Below the pieces are notes generated by a model. The model was not told the DNA's origin. It saw only the letters and a program-made list of their open reading frames with translations, and made no database searches. Source: Pithys albifrons albifrons (Eukaryota; Chordata; Aves; Passeriformes; Thamnophilidae). Taken from it: 64,000 bases of DNA. The stretch is from positions 12,534,622 through 12,598,621 of the forward strand of contig NC_092463.1 of NCBI RefSeq assembly GCF_047495875.1, in the 5' to 3' direction. Shown here piece by piece: positions 1 to 12,752 of this stretch. The position numbers and the translations under genes are program-made. Each line of letters starts with the position of its first letter. Position 1 is the first letter of the stretch.

Positions 1-1751
1 GCCAATCCAAAATACATGTTTCAGAGTCAAAGTTCTAAACACCTATGCACTAAATTTAAATACCTGGAACAACTAGAATCACTTACGCACTTAAAGTCAA
101 TTAGAATTTTGAATAGTGACAGCAGTATTATAAAACAGCATAGACAGATTGAGATTCTGCAAACAAAAGAGTATCCCATAATCTGCTGATGTTTAATAAC
201 ATTTCCAGTGAACATCTAGTTCAGATATGGCACCAAGCTTTGAGTTTTAGAGGCACAGTAGACTCAAGTACAGTGTGTGTGGCAAAATTTGTATTTTAAA
301 CTCAGAAGAGGGCTACAAGTTTGCAAATGTGCATTTATTTTTAGTATCACAATGTAATACAGGGCATATCTCTATTACAATGCAACAAAAGTGCATTACA
401 AAGCAACAAAATCAGTTTCAACAAATTAAATTCAGTTAGAGCTATATATCCTATGTGTTTAATGAATGGCATTAGCAGCACAGGTTCCACCCCCACTAAA
501 AGTATTAAAACAAGCTCAGTAAGGCAACCTTGCCATTAAAAATACTTCCAAAAAAGGGGGCAACATAAGTGAAGTAGTAATACAATTCAGAGTTCCTTAG
601 ACATCATCTGAATGATGGCAGGAACAACTGCCATCCCAGGGTGAACATAAACCAAACACTGAACAGAGAACTATAAAATTTTATCAGCCATTTAAACTAT
701 AATCAAGATTGGCAGAGACAAGGAGTGGTGTGAAAAAACAGCTTAGCTTCTAGTAACATGTACTAGAGTTTAATTAAAGTGTTAATTAGGGTCTGTTCAA
801 AACTGTTCAAAACAGTCATCATGCAGTTGCTAGCATTTTTCATTAGTTGCATTTCTTGACAGTATCAAAGTTGAGAGTAAACTGACGTGTTTATTTTCAT
901 AACTTTTATGGGGCTTTTTTCTACATTGCCAAATGAAATCTTCACAGTTCTAGCCTCCTTCCTGGAAACAAAAATATCATTAGTAACAAAATTCTCCTGA
1001 AACCATTTTATTTTCCTTTAAAAACTTCAGGGAAATAAATTACACTGATAGACTTTCAAAACACATTGATTCCTTCCACAAAAGTACAGATTTGTTTGCT
1101 AGAATGTTTCATACCACATGTGCCATCTTAAGAGACACTAAAAATTGCAGATGCGCTTGCAGAATAAATTCTTCATTTAATGAGATCAAGATCTCTAAAT
1201 ATACTGATCCTTAGTTTGACTTTTATTCTGACACACAGCTGATTTCCCCAATTCTTTGTTCTTAGGAGAGATTCTAAAAGAACGGAGATGCAATAGAGGT
1301 AAGAGCAGCATTTTTTTTCCCTTTCCCCCATTCCAAGATTTAGGAAAATGCTTTTCACTGTTACCACACAACTCTAAGTAGAGCTCTGTTGCCTAAGGGT
1401 CCTTTAAATGGCAGCAAGACACTTCTAGGACAGCAGCGTGGCTGGTAGCAAATGCCCCTGGACACGGATGCCAGGTCGTCAGGCCAGTTCAGTGTCCTCT
1501 GTCCTGGGTCCCTCCCTTCACTGATGGTTTCACCATAAACTCTGCAGCACCAAGACCTCAAGCGAAGACAAGCAGATTGGTCACATTACACATAACACTT
1601 GATCATCTCTCTAGAAGGCAGGGAAGCTTCAATCTCTGAAAACTGCACTAATCTAGACACTGGCAACTGAAAAAAGTTGAATATATATTAAGGTGTAGGA
1701 CCCATGTTATCATGTATTTCATTTCGGCTACATAATTTAATAACCAGATGA

Positions 1752-2146
1752 ATCAATAATGCAGGACTGCCCAAAACAGCTTGTGGAACCATTTTACTGC
1801 AGCTGCATCAAGCAATCAGAAACAAGCTGGAGTCCTCTTTACTTTCAGAGGAAGAAACAGCAGAGCCACCTCTGGCAGCTCTGCAACTTTAACAGCTTGA
1901 TTTGTTTCCATGGAAATAGTCTTATCCTGCAGTTCAGAAACAGGGGTGAAGAGAAAAGATGATTGCAAGACTAGTGTTTCATTAAGTTCTTGCAATAAAG
2001 GTCTTGAAGTAAGAGCAAACTTTTTTAATTTCCCAGAGCTGAATAAATTTGATAAATACAAGAAGCAGTTTGATTATTTAAGTGACACTGAGGATACGAC
2101 TAAACTGAGCTGTAGCAGAGATGGCTTTGTACTGAAATCAGGTTAG
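1752..2146 (+). pseudogene. Degenerate coding-like segment, unidentified
   Basis: Two adjoining plus-strand reading frames look protein-like. The first (1752-1892) reads through HQAIRNKLESSLLSEEE and stops at TAA. The second, two bases out of phase, is open from ATG 1910 to 2146 and contains FPELNKFDKYKKQFDYLSD followed by an acidic, serine-rich end. A frame change in the middle with coherent residue use on each side suggests a decayed gene copy or an old exon. I do not recognise the family, and no poly(A) tail or convincing splice sites bracket it. It lies antisense in the WDR25 intron. A chance opening cannot be excluded. Confidence 0.3.
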
Positions 2147-4849
2147 CCAGGAAAACAAGAAAGCACCAAAACAGGTCATTTATTTGGATAGCTTATTTAA
2201 AATCATACTGGATATTTTTTAACTGCTCTGAAGAAAACACGTAACCTTAAGGCCATAGGGATAGACTGTGGTTGAGCTCTTTTCAAGATTTTTCTGCATA
2301 GGATGTTATTTAGCAAGATGGATGTACAATATAGGAACTTCCACTTATTCAAGTTATACTAGGGTCACCCAGACTGAGAATTTTTCTTATTTTTCCTGAG
2401 GAAAACATCCCATTTTATTACACTTGTTTATACCATTACTGAGCTATTTTGATGTTTATGTGTCTCTAAGCACTAGGGAAAGTAATGGGAAAAACATACA
2501 AGAAGTTTATAGTCCAAGTGAAAAGGCCTCTCAGTACAAGGCTTGGTCTCCTGCTTCTCCTGGAATAAGCTGCTATGTGTGTTGTGAATGTTCTGCCTTC
2601 TAACACACCCACTGAATTGTTGCATGTGAATTGGATGTACGTGCTTCCTATGCAAATTACAGAGCCTCCAGACAACAGCTCTGAGCACAGAGATGCCTTC
2701 CATTATCCTTACTGACAATTCCTCTTAGAGAGAACAGAATAAGGTTCAAATCTCTCTGCAGCAGCAGTTCCTGCTCAAGTGGGTGTCTATTGGATGAGTG
2801 AAGGCAGATTTTACCTAGATTGAAGTCTGTGAAAAATACTGCTAAGTCCTGGAAACTGAGGAGTATCATAGAATGAGTAACCTGGTGAGATAGAAATGAT
2901 CATTAGATAAAGGATGTTTACATTTCCTGGCCACTCATAAGGACTGTCTCCAGTATTTGGAAATGTAGGAGGCAGATGCTTCAAAGTTATCAGGATTTCT
3001 CAAAGGTTCACATGTGACTCCCAGGATATTCAGTGACTCCTGTAAGATCTGCTGACTCAAAGCAGTCTGCTTCACAGATGGGGATGGCTGTTTTGTCTGC
3101 ACACACATTAACCCTCAGCATTTTCCTGACATTTAACTGTAGCAGAGAAATCCCTCTCTGCAGTAGCTATCCAGGAAACCAGGCACCTGTAAAACAACTT
3201 GTCCATTTTAAAGTTCTTTTTTGCATCTTCCCTCCAAGCACACACCACAACTCAGTGTTCTTCACACAATGCAGTCATCACCACCCCTAAGCCTTGGCCC
3301 ATCGCTGGGACCCTGCAAAGCTGCAGGGCTGGTAACCAGGCCATGAGCTTTACCATGACTGACAAAGGTTTCACCTCCCCTTCCAGCTCCCCACCAGGTG
3401 ATGCTGCACAGAACAAAAATATTTCACTTTCACATTTATCTCCAGCATGCTGAGGCCATTGCACTGATTCCTACCCTTCATATCCATATGTCTCTACACT
3501 CATGACAGCGGGGCAGTTTGGGTTTGTTTCCCCGAGGAAGTAAAGCTCCCACCACCATAACTCAATGGTCTCAGGTTAACTGAAACTTGACAAATTCACA
3601 GTAGTTTTAGCAGAGATGCACAATGCTGTCTATATCATCCTGTTTTCTTTTTACGTATATTCCTTATTCAAGTGAAGTGATTACAGCAGCTCCTCTTCTC
3701 GAAGCAATTTACACAACATAAACATGCATCATTAGAACACACAGACTTATTTATTTATTTATAGGGAACTCAAGTATATACATATTAACAGCTTTACATA
3801 AAACAAAACTGATTAGCTTTTGTTATTTCTCCTTTGCATATCTATGCAAGCCACTAGATAGAAAGGGGCCTGGCATTCATATAACAAATAACAGAAGATT
3901 GCAAATATGTTTAATATTCTTTGTAATATAGTTCAGTTCCTATAACATCATTTAGATTGCCCTACGGAGCTTCTGTACTTTGTACTTTATAACATTTAAT
4001 ATCTCTCCTGTGAAATCTTGAAGAACAACTTATTATATAAGTCAACTCAACAGAAACTTATTGACAATGATTTCATGAAGAGCTTTATCCCAAAGGGCAC
4101 TGGTAGGTAATTCGCATCTCTAATGTACATCTATTCAGCAGAGCATTTTCAATGTTCACTTATGTTCCTACCGTGTAGTACAGTGATACAGCCAACCTGA
4201 AGTTGAACAACAGATCTTTGATTATATTTTTCATCACTACAAAGTACAATAGTATGCATCAAATTTTAAGATTCAAAAAAATAACCTTAAAAGAATGACT
4301 AATTATTTCTTTCACATTCTCCACAAGAGTTTTGGCAAATAGCTTTTTCTTTATTAATACATCAGGGGGCTGTTTACTTCAATAATAGATTCAGGAACAT
4401 TAAACACAGCGACAATATTCATTTAAAAAATACACATGATTTTTGTTTTCTTAAAGTGGGTAAGCATCTAAAAATGTTTGGTTTACCTGAACATCATACA
4501 GGGAGAAAAACTACAGCAAATTAAGATAGAGGAAGCTACACCCTAGAGAGGGTTTGTTACTGTAGTCCAAATGTTTCAAAGCTATTTTCCAGATGTAACT
4601 GACTTTTTTAAAGTAGGAGTACAGTTCAAGTGAGAAGTTTTGCTTCAAAACTGTGGGTGGAAATATCTATAAATACTCAAAATTTTACAACATAAAAAAG
4701 TATGTACTCTACAGTAATAGCTTAGAAATTAAGTAACAAGCTTGCATAATTGTTGCAGTTTTGTCATATTAAGGAGATGGAATGACTAACTTTTATTTTG
4801 CAGCTGGTTAAGAGCATAGCTTTGAAGCTGGACATGAAAATAATGTATG

Positions 4850-5115
4850 TATGGCCAAACTTCGCAAACGAAGATTTGGGAAGGCCTTTCCCCACGTGGG
4901 GGTGCACCCTTCGAGCCTGCGCAGTGGATTTTTTGGGTGAGGCACAGCGTGCACAGAACTGTCCCCACCGTTTAAGTCCCAAGGTCCATCTGCCACGGCC
5001 GAGCGAGCTTGGATAGTGACAGGGAAGTCCTCAGGACTGTCTACAGCACCCGGTACTAACCGGGGCTGACCCCGCTGAGCATCCAAGATCTGACGGGATC
5101 AGATGGCAGGGATAG
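4850..5115 (-). repeat. 5S rRNA-derived element, internally deleted
   Basis: Read on the minus strand, about 5113 to 5041 resembles vertebrate 5S rRNA: a GATCTC-like box, a stretch like GCTAAGCAGGGTC, then GGTTAGTA and a 3' end CCGGGTGCTGTAG. About 26 nt expected between GTTAGTA and CCGGGTG are missing, and the junction falls on a shared GTA. Downstream on the same strand, about 190 nt of GC- and CpG-rich sequence (to about 4850) continues with the feel of a SINE body. A 5S head plus a body is the layout of 5S-derived SINEs such as AmnSINE1. I cannot verify the body, so a simple 5S pseudogene beside unrelated GC-rich DNA is the alternative. The deletion removes internal-promoter sequence, so it should be silent as a pol III gene. 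Confidence 0.55.
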
Positions 5116-8100
5116 TCCCTGCTAAAAACGTAGAACCAGATTAAAGGCTAATTTTCTCCTATTTGGAAGCTGTCATGAAACTAAGAATTAATGACAGAGT
5201 TATCAAGGAGCAGATATGAACAACCCGACACTTGCAAACATTGTCTGACATTTATATAGGTTCTAATTCAGTTATTTTTAACTACAGAAGTAAATGTAAT
5301 ATTTATATTCTTGTAAAAATACACACCACTGCCCTCCCCTTCTTTCTAAAGCCTGACGAACACACTTCATTTTAGCAAGCAGTGATGCATAATTATGGTA
5401 CTCTGTCAGTAGGGGCTGCCTCTGATTACATTCACATAGTGCAAACCTACTCGATCATCACATCAGTGCAATGGTATCATGAGATGTCCCACTGTTAAAT
5501 TTATCCCAGAGAAATTACTCCATAGCTTCAGAGGCATCACATCAGCAGCTTCTAGCACCCAAGCTGGCCCAACTGCTCTGGGCAGCACAGCCCTGAAACA
5601 TGCACATAAACCCCAAGTCCCACGATAGGTCCCAGAGTCTCAGCTCACTGGCACTGCTGCAACCTAAACTTTGAAACAATTCAGCCTCACCTCAGACAAA
5701 CTTGGTTCAGCATTTCTCACTGCAGCAGCAATATGACACACCTACAGAAAGTGTCACTGCACAATTGGAAGTATTTCATTGCATTTACTTCACTTCCACT
5801 GCAGACCTACGGAATGAAGAATTTCAAAATTAGAAGTTAATGCAAATATTTGGGGTTGAGGTTACTTGAAAATTCCAGTAGCATTTCAGGCTTCTGCATA
5901 TGAGCAAAAATTTAAGGAGATTAGTGACCAGTTTTCATCATATTTCTCAGGAGCATTTAATCCCTACTTAAGGACATAAATGTGAACAATTTCTAAGATA
6001 AACAATTATAATATCGGCAGCTGCATATTAAGGATTTTTTATAATCCAAACTGTGTACTGAGATACCCAAAAGCACCTTTCTCATGAGTCTTTACAAAGA
6101 AAAGTCATTCATATGTAACAGTGGGAGAAAAAATTAAGCAAAAAGTGTGATTTTGTTTCAGCCCATTTGACATAGCAGAAACATGGGTAGAAAGCTTTTT
6201 GAAATCATTACCAAACCATTACCATTCCATTAGAATGGGCCTATGATATTCCCCAAATACTTCAAATCAAAACCTGGTGGTTGTGAAAACCTTGTTTGCT
6301 CCAAGTCATTCTACAATTGAAAAATTATTGGGAAGTTTCCCCAGTGAAGAGTTCACCAATTCCAACACTATTTTCACATAACATGACCCTTCCACAAGGA
6401 GATGAATGTTATTATTTCAGCTTCCTATTACTCAGCTATCTGAGTTGCCACTACTAAAATATTTTTACCACTCAAAACAATATTCATCACTCCCTTGGTT
6501 ATGTCTTCATGTACCTGCAGCTATCTCCACCCTCACTGCACAAAGCACAGATAATTAGTTCAATTAATCTTCATGACTGTTTCTAAAATGTAGTAGCTTT
6601 TCTTGCTGTTCTTTGAATTAGCTAGATTGATGTCTGTGAATTCAAACATCTGTTTAGCATGTTGTAAGTACTGTCATGCATTAAAAACTTTAAAGTATTT
6701 AATGTACTGTACAGAAAAATATTATTATGAAATATAAGTTACACATTTTTACCAGGATTTCAATGGACATCCCATTCACACAGGTGAATAAAATGTGCAA
6801 GCAAAGAGAATCTGCAGTTTGTAAGGATAAGAGGTTGACCAGAGGTTTTCTGTTAATTTATGGTTCTTTTTATATATGTTTAAATACGTATTTTAATACA
6901 CATACACACCTACACATACACACATGTAAAGTGTATTGCTGCAAACAAGTTGTATGAAAGATTCACTTTAAAAAAATATTTATTTTGAGGGGAAAAACTT
7001 GAAGAGAATCCATGAACACTTCAATTACTTTCTACATGAAAGGCAGAGAAGAAAGATGGAAGAGGGAACCTGGAAACTAGAACATAGGCAGGACTTTCTA
7101 GGATCTATGAGGGGGTTTTTTGGTTGCACTCTAAGCTTTCTGTGGTTGTGTAATGCTCTCTGCCAAGAATAAAACATCTTTACAGAGAGAAAATCATATT
7201 GAGCATAAGTGCTGTGACTGAAAAAAACCCTTCTGGTATTATCATAAGCCATATTTCTTTAGCTGAAGATGTCAACATACCTTTGTAACACCTCATGATG
7301 GATCTAGACTGCCAGTCTAATTTGCTACTACTTCTCTTATTCTGCCAAGGAAAAAAAAGATCAACTGCTTGCTTTTTATAAAAAAAAATATATATGATAC
7401 GCACATGGTTCAGGTGTTAAAAACGCTTCTCAGCTATAGCAGAGCAAAGGGAATGAAATAACTCCACGCTGCAGTGGTAGAGGCAAAGCACACAGAGGGC
7501 CTAAGCAACAGCAACACTTTCAGAATGAGTTAAGTAAAATCTGGATTTTAACTGAGACACTTTAGAAGCAAAGTACATTTTTCACAGTAGGTAAGAGATT
7601 CCAGAAACCTAAGTACTACCTTGAGTAATTATTGTTAATTAACTAGCAATGAGGCACTATTTCCAAATGTGACATTTAAAGCACATAATGTGATTGTGAA
7701 TATTCACAAAGATAATTAAGTTCATCTGCTTCAAGTCCTTGATTTCAGCGCATCTGAAAACACCTCTTAAACTATCATTAGACCTGTAATCAAGTATTTT
7801 GTTGCTCAGGAAAATTGCATACCTTTGCTTACCTGCTAATACTGGTGTATGTGTTCAAATTCAACTACAAGGCTTTTGTTAAGAGATTCTGCTTTAGGCA
7901 AAAGCTGAGAAAAAAAAAAACACTAATTTTGATTGTTTTCTTAGAAGAGACAGTTAAAATCCTCGCACCATCAGATGGAAAAAAAATAAAAAATGACTCC
8001 GCTTTTTTAATTGAATTCAAGACCACAAGAGTGACATGAGTAATACTTGACTGAAAATATTCATCATCAAGTCAGAGGTACCATGACTGTGCATACTAAG

Positions 8101-8759
8101 GATTAGGTTGTATACTTTCTTCTATCTTGTTTACAGCTAAGTTCAATTCATTACAGAAAAAGAAAAATTCAACTAAATTCAGGGATGAACTACAATGTAT
8201 AATGTAAAACCGTGAAAATCAGAAAATGTGTTGGCCTGATTCTGCTGGGAAAAACATTATAATCATTGCTATTTTCAGAGACAGAAGCAGTCTTTGATTA
8301 TCAACTCTGATATCAGTCTTGATCAAGACCTTTTTGGAGAAATAAATCCTGAAAATAGGAAAAAAATTACCCCAGGAACAGTGTGTCAAAAAAGTCATCC
8401 CTTGGTATTTTGTCCTTTATTCTTTTTAAAGACAGCTTCTTTCCACTAGAAAAGATATAAATGAATAATGTGCTCCAAGATGGAGAAGAAACATTTAGAC
8501 AGAGTTCCAAAGTATAAAAGGTTAAGTTTACTCTATTGCTCTTCAATTATTTGACATAGGGAATTTTTAATCAGTCAAAATGACAGTGTGAATCATTATA
8601 TGCTATAAGGCTGTCCTACTGGTCTTTATCTCTCAGCCTAATTTGAATAACAATTTTATTCTATACCCAAAACCTCTGTCCAGATCAACGTTTTGTGAAG
8701 AATTCTATTTGGAGAGAAAAATAAAGCCAAATCTTTCCAAAGAAAAAGAAAAATTAAAT

Positions 8760-9060
8760 GTTCTTAAAGGGCATAGTCCGAAGAAACTCATGACCTTGTC
8801 TAAAATCTGGTTCCTGCTGCTGCGTAGCTTCGTTAAGTGCACATTTAGCGTTCTGCTTCAAAAGTTCATCGCAAGCACTGGCAGAGGCGACCGGCCAGGG
8901 AAGAGACACTCTGTGCTGTGGGTCATTAACCCCCGAGTCAGTGCCCTGCTCACATCAGGAGTGAGCTGCACTTCTCTCAGGAGAGTGTCATCCTCCAACA
9001 AAGTGTTGGTCCATTTCTCATCAGTGAAAGAATACCTGACCCCAAACAGGGTATACATCT
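8760..9060. other. CpG-bearing, coding-like patch in WDR25 intron
   Basis: This stretch is richer in GC and CpG than its surroundings. It is open on both strands: 66 codons on the minus strand (9058 to 8858, beginning MYTLFGVRYSFTDEKW) and part of a longer plus-strand opening. Neither translation is recognisable, and no matching splice sites were found. Retained CpGs in an AT-rich intron suggest either a relatively young insertion or a constrained element. It could be a decayed transposon fragment or a conserved non-coding element. Confidence 0.3.
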
Positions 9061-9310
9061 CATACTACCAATTCCAGATTTGGAAGAACTTCCTCAAGAG
9101 ATCTACATGTTTCCCGCCTTCCCCCAATATTTGTTTTCTTAAGCTGTAAATGGACTGAAAAAGCAAGAAGTAAAAACATGTTCTTAAGTCTCTGGAGATG
9201 AAAAACAGTGAGAATTAACACCATGTTGCTGCACTACGACTAAAGACACTAATTCAAATAAAAGCAACCTTTAATCAAACTAGTCAATAAAACCACAACT
9301 CTAGTTCTCC

Positions 9311-9356
9311 AAAAAGCACTCAAAGCATCTTTCAAAAAGCACTCAAAGTATCTTTC
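9311..9356. repeat. Two-copy 23-bp tandem repeat
   Basis: Two adjacent 23-bp units, 9311-9333 and 9334-9356, contain AAAGCACTCAAAG and differ at one base (CATC versus TATC). This is a local slippage duplication with no evident function. Confidence 0.8.
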
Positions 9357-11106
9357 AAAGAAAGTATCAGTCAAAGAAACCCATGCAGGCTTATCCAAAA
9401 AAAGAACTACAGGGGAGAAGTAAAACTTACTATAGATCTTTCTTGTCCCTTTCTTTATTCTGTGTAAGAACACCCAAAATACTGTTGAAACACTTTCTTG
9501 AAGGCACTTTTGGCAAATTTCATAATAAATTTTTTCATTCTCATATAAAGTGGTCAGCAGAATAAAATAGGTCATTACACTTACTACTACTACAATAACA
9601 TTACTGCTACAGAACATAGTAGGTTAACCCTAAAGAAAGCCAGGTTGCTAAACAGGCATTAATTGAAGGCCAATTGTGACGGTACATGACTTCAAAGATA
9701 CTGCACATTTTAAATCCCCCAGAGCAGTGAGTTACTGCTTTTTAGAACACTGCACTCAGGGAATAGAAGGAATTAATAAGAATCAAAGCTATGTCATTAG
9801 TATTTTCTCCTACGTTATTCCTGTGGAAGCATGACAAGATACTGTCTTTTGACACTTCAGGGGAATAAATGTGTATGTTTCTGAAGCTCATCACTGAATT
9901 TACAGAAAATTATGTGGAAAGCAACATTTGAAAACATGTTTTTCAACTGAATTTATCTCTACAGAGACAGTATGATGGTACTGACCATATACTTATTAGA
10001 CCATATATTTATGCATGCTGTATTCTCAAACCATTTTAAAATCTAAATTAAGCATTCTCTGAATTATTGCAGAGATCTGTACTACAGAAGCCTAGAAATT
10101 AATACCCTATGTACCAGGCAGTCCAAATGAAACAACAGAAATTCTAAGCCAAAACATCAAGAGTGTCAAAAACTGTTGAGGCAAATCAGACCAAACAGGA
10201 AGATTCGTACCATTAGAGACTTCATTTGATATTTCAGTCATCTGTACCAATCAATCTATTTTTAGCTAAATCCCACTATTTACAAGAGAGATATGCTTAC
10301 CAAATCCTGAATAATATGGCAAGTTGAAAAGGGAAGAAAAGAGAGAAAATAAGAAAAAAGAAAACCTATAAAAAAGAGTATTTTTTACACGGAAGAGAGG
10401 CAATCTTTACATTACAAGCAAAGCTCACAAAAAAGCAATTTGTAAAAAAGTAATATATCTAGTAAAGGATATTTACAATCATCAGTTATCAGCAACTCCA
10501 CCCTTTTCAACAGTAAAATATTTCTGCCATGATATCGATTGTCATCTTTTAACACAGTGTGTTTTTTATTGTGTGGAAAGATTCTGGGATAATTGCACCT
10601 GAAACTAAACACAAATTCTCCATAAACCACTGGTCCAAGGAATATGCTCATACGGATCACATTCTTAGCCAGATAAAAGTTATGAGCGTGACTAGGGGTT
10701 TTGTAGCTGCAAAATAGCAGTTGTACATTCATGCTGGGCAGACAGTGCAGGAGAGTAACTTCCCACACACACCAAAATAAAGGAAAGAATTCGCACCTAT
10801 TTTGCAGTTAACCTTCAAGTGTTTTATGACTAATCACTGTAATATGGCTAACCTTGTGGATGTTACTCAGATGGTAAGTTCCTGGAAAATGCATAAGTGC
10901 ATAAATTATAAGAATTATAATGCATAGCTTATAAGTCAGCTAGTGATTCAAGCTATAGTTTATTATAGAATATGAAAAACTGGAATTATTTTTGCATAAG
11001 GCAAAGTCAAGTATGGCAAATATACTTAAATCCCCATCCTTACCATATACTACATATCCACAAAAATTTACTTCAGATAAATTAGCTGCTTCACACACAG
11101 TATTAC

Positions 11107-11122
11107 ATATATATATATATAT
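11107..11122. repeat. (AT)n microsatellite
   Basis: A run of eight AT dinucleotides in AT-rich intronic sequence, likely polymorphic in length. Confidence 0.85.
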
Positions 11123-12700
11123 TTTGGGATGACATGATTCAAGCAAAGCAGTTTGATGCACATATTCAAGTAATTCAAGAGAAAACAACATTTAATGACA
11201 TGTAGCTATTAAGAATTACTTTAAAACCACTAAATTTTCTATTGCCAACCCTATGTGGGAAAAGAAAACAGCATAAGTTTGTCAGCTTCTCATCAACTTC
11301 AGAATGTGGTGTAGTGTGTGTAGTAGTGTGTTAAGAATGATATAAATGTGTTCAGAACACCTAAAAGCACAACCACAGTAGTGGTTACTGTCAGTCTGTA
11401 TTCCTGTCCAGAAAATGATTCAATAATGAAGATCTTACCAGAAGGCAAAGAAAGAACTTCAAATATATTGCAAGTCTCTAGGATATAATTAGATAAATTA
11501 CTACAGCCATTTATTAAATAATCTGCTTTTCCCTTGATCTCTATGAATCATATTCATTAGCATCAATCACTCCAAGTCACATATATTCATGCTCTATTAA
11601 AATTAGGGATTCCTCATAAGTTAGACACCTCAATTTCAGACTTACAGCACTTTGCAGGCAAATTGTCTTAAGACTCCTCAATTCCTACAGGTAAGGAAGG
11701 ACTGGATACACTCACAAACACAGACACTTGCATCCCACAGATTTTGAACATTCCATACTAGAGCAGGAAACACTGTTCTATTCAGAACATAAGTACAGTC
11801 TTAGTAACTGTACTTCCAAGCTTCTGAAACATTGTATCTGCTGACCTATTACTTGCTTCTGGAAATAAGACAGAGAAAACACCATTAAATAACTCTCCTA
11901 AGTTGTTTGTTTGGGTTTTTTCCCTTAAGCTTCAGTTAAACAGTAGCTATCAAAATTCAAAACCGTATCTATTTGCACTGTACCTCAGTATTATCATACT
12001 TTTTTCATACAAAATTGTGGATCAGCTAAGGCCACCTGTGAGCTTTTCAGCTTTACATGGATATATGTACATATATAAAATCAGATAACACCTGTTCATA
12101 CGGTAAAAAAAACAAGTACAAACACAACAAACAAAAAGGAGCAATTTAACCTGTCTCGTTCTTGCACATGATCCACTGGGAGAATCTGACACAGCAGAGA
12201 TAACAGCCATGGACAAGCTCTGCCGACCCAGTCATCGGATGTGTGGTGGCTGTTGGGCAGCACAACACAGCTGGATGCTGCCAATCCTGCACCTGCCGAC
12301 AGGTATTTGTGCAATAGCACAAAGTAACATGTTACTACAACAGTTCCAAAAATAGTGGCGGGGAGCTGTACTTAGGGACAAATTTCTATTTGTAAGAAAT
12401 TACCCAATGTAAATTTACAGGCAAATTCTGTATATCCCCTATGCTAACCAGGTGGTTTTCTTATTTTAAGAAGTAGTTATTGCAGCCTTATTGCCCACAC
12501 TGATTTGAAGTAATACCTAACTATGAGAGGCAGTACACAACGAGTGATTTAGAACAGCTATATGAAAACCTGAGCTTCAATCCATATCACATTTATCAGT
12601 CAGCCTGAGCAAGTTACATTTTCTTTACAATATCATTCTTTCAACTAAAAAATAAATAATGTATTATCTCCAAGACTATTGACAATGTTAATAGCTGGGA

Positions 12701-12752
12701 GAAAAAAAAAACAAAAACAAAAAACAAAGACAAAAAAACAACAAATCAAAGC
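12701..12752. repeat. A-rich simple sequence
   Basis: A run of A tracts interrupted by single C or G (AAAAACAAAAAC-type). It could be the degraded tail of an old plus-strand retroinsertion, but nothing recognisable lies upstream. Confidence 0.6.

Noticed and set aside
1361..1561. 66-codon minus-strand ORF considered as a WDR25 exon
   Set aside because: No WD-repeat residues and no suitable splice sites in the required phase.
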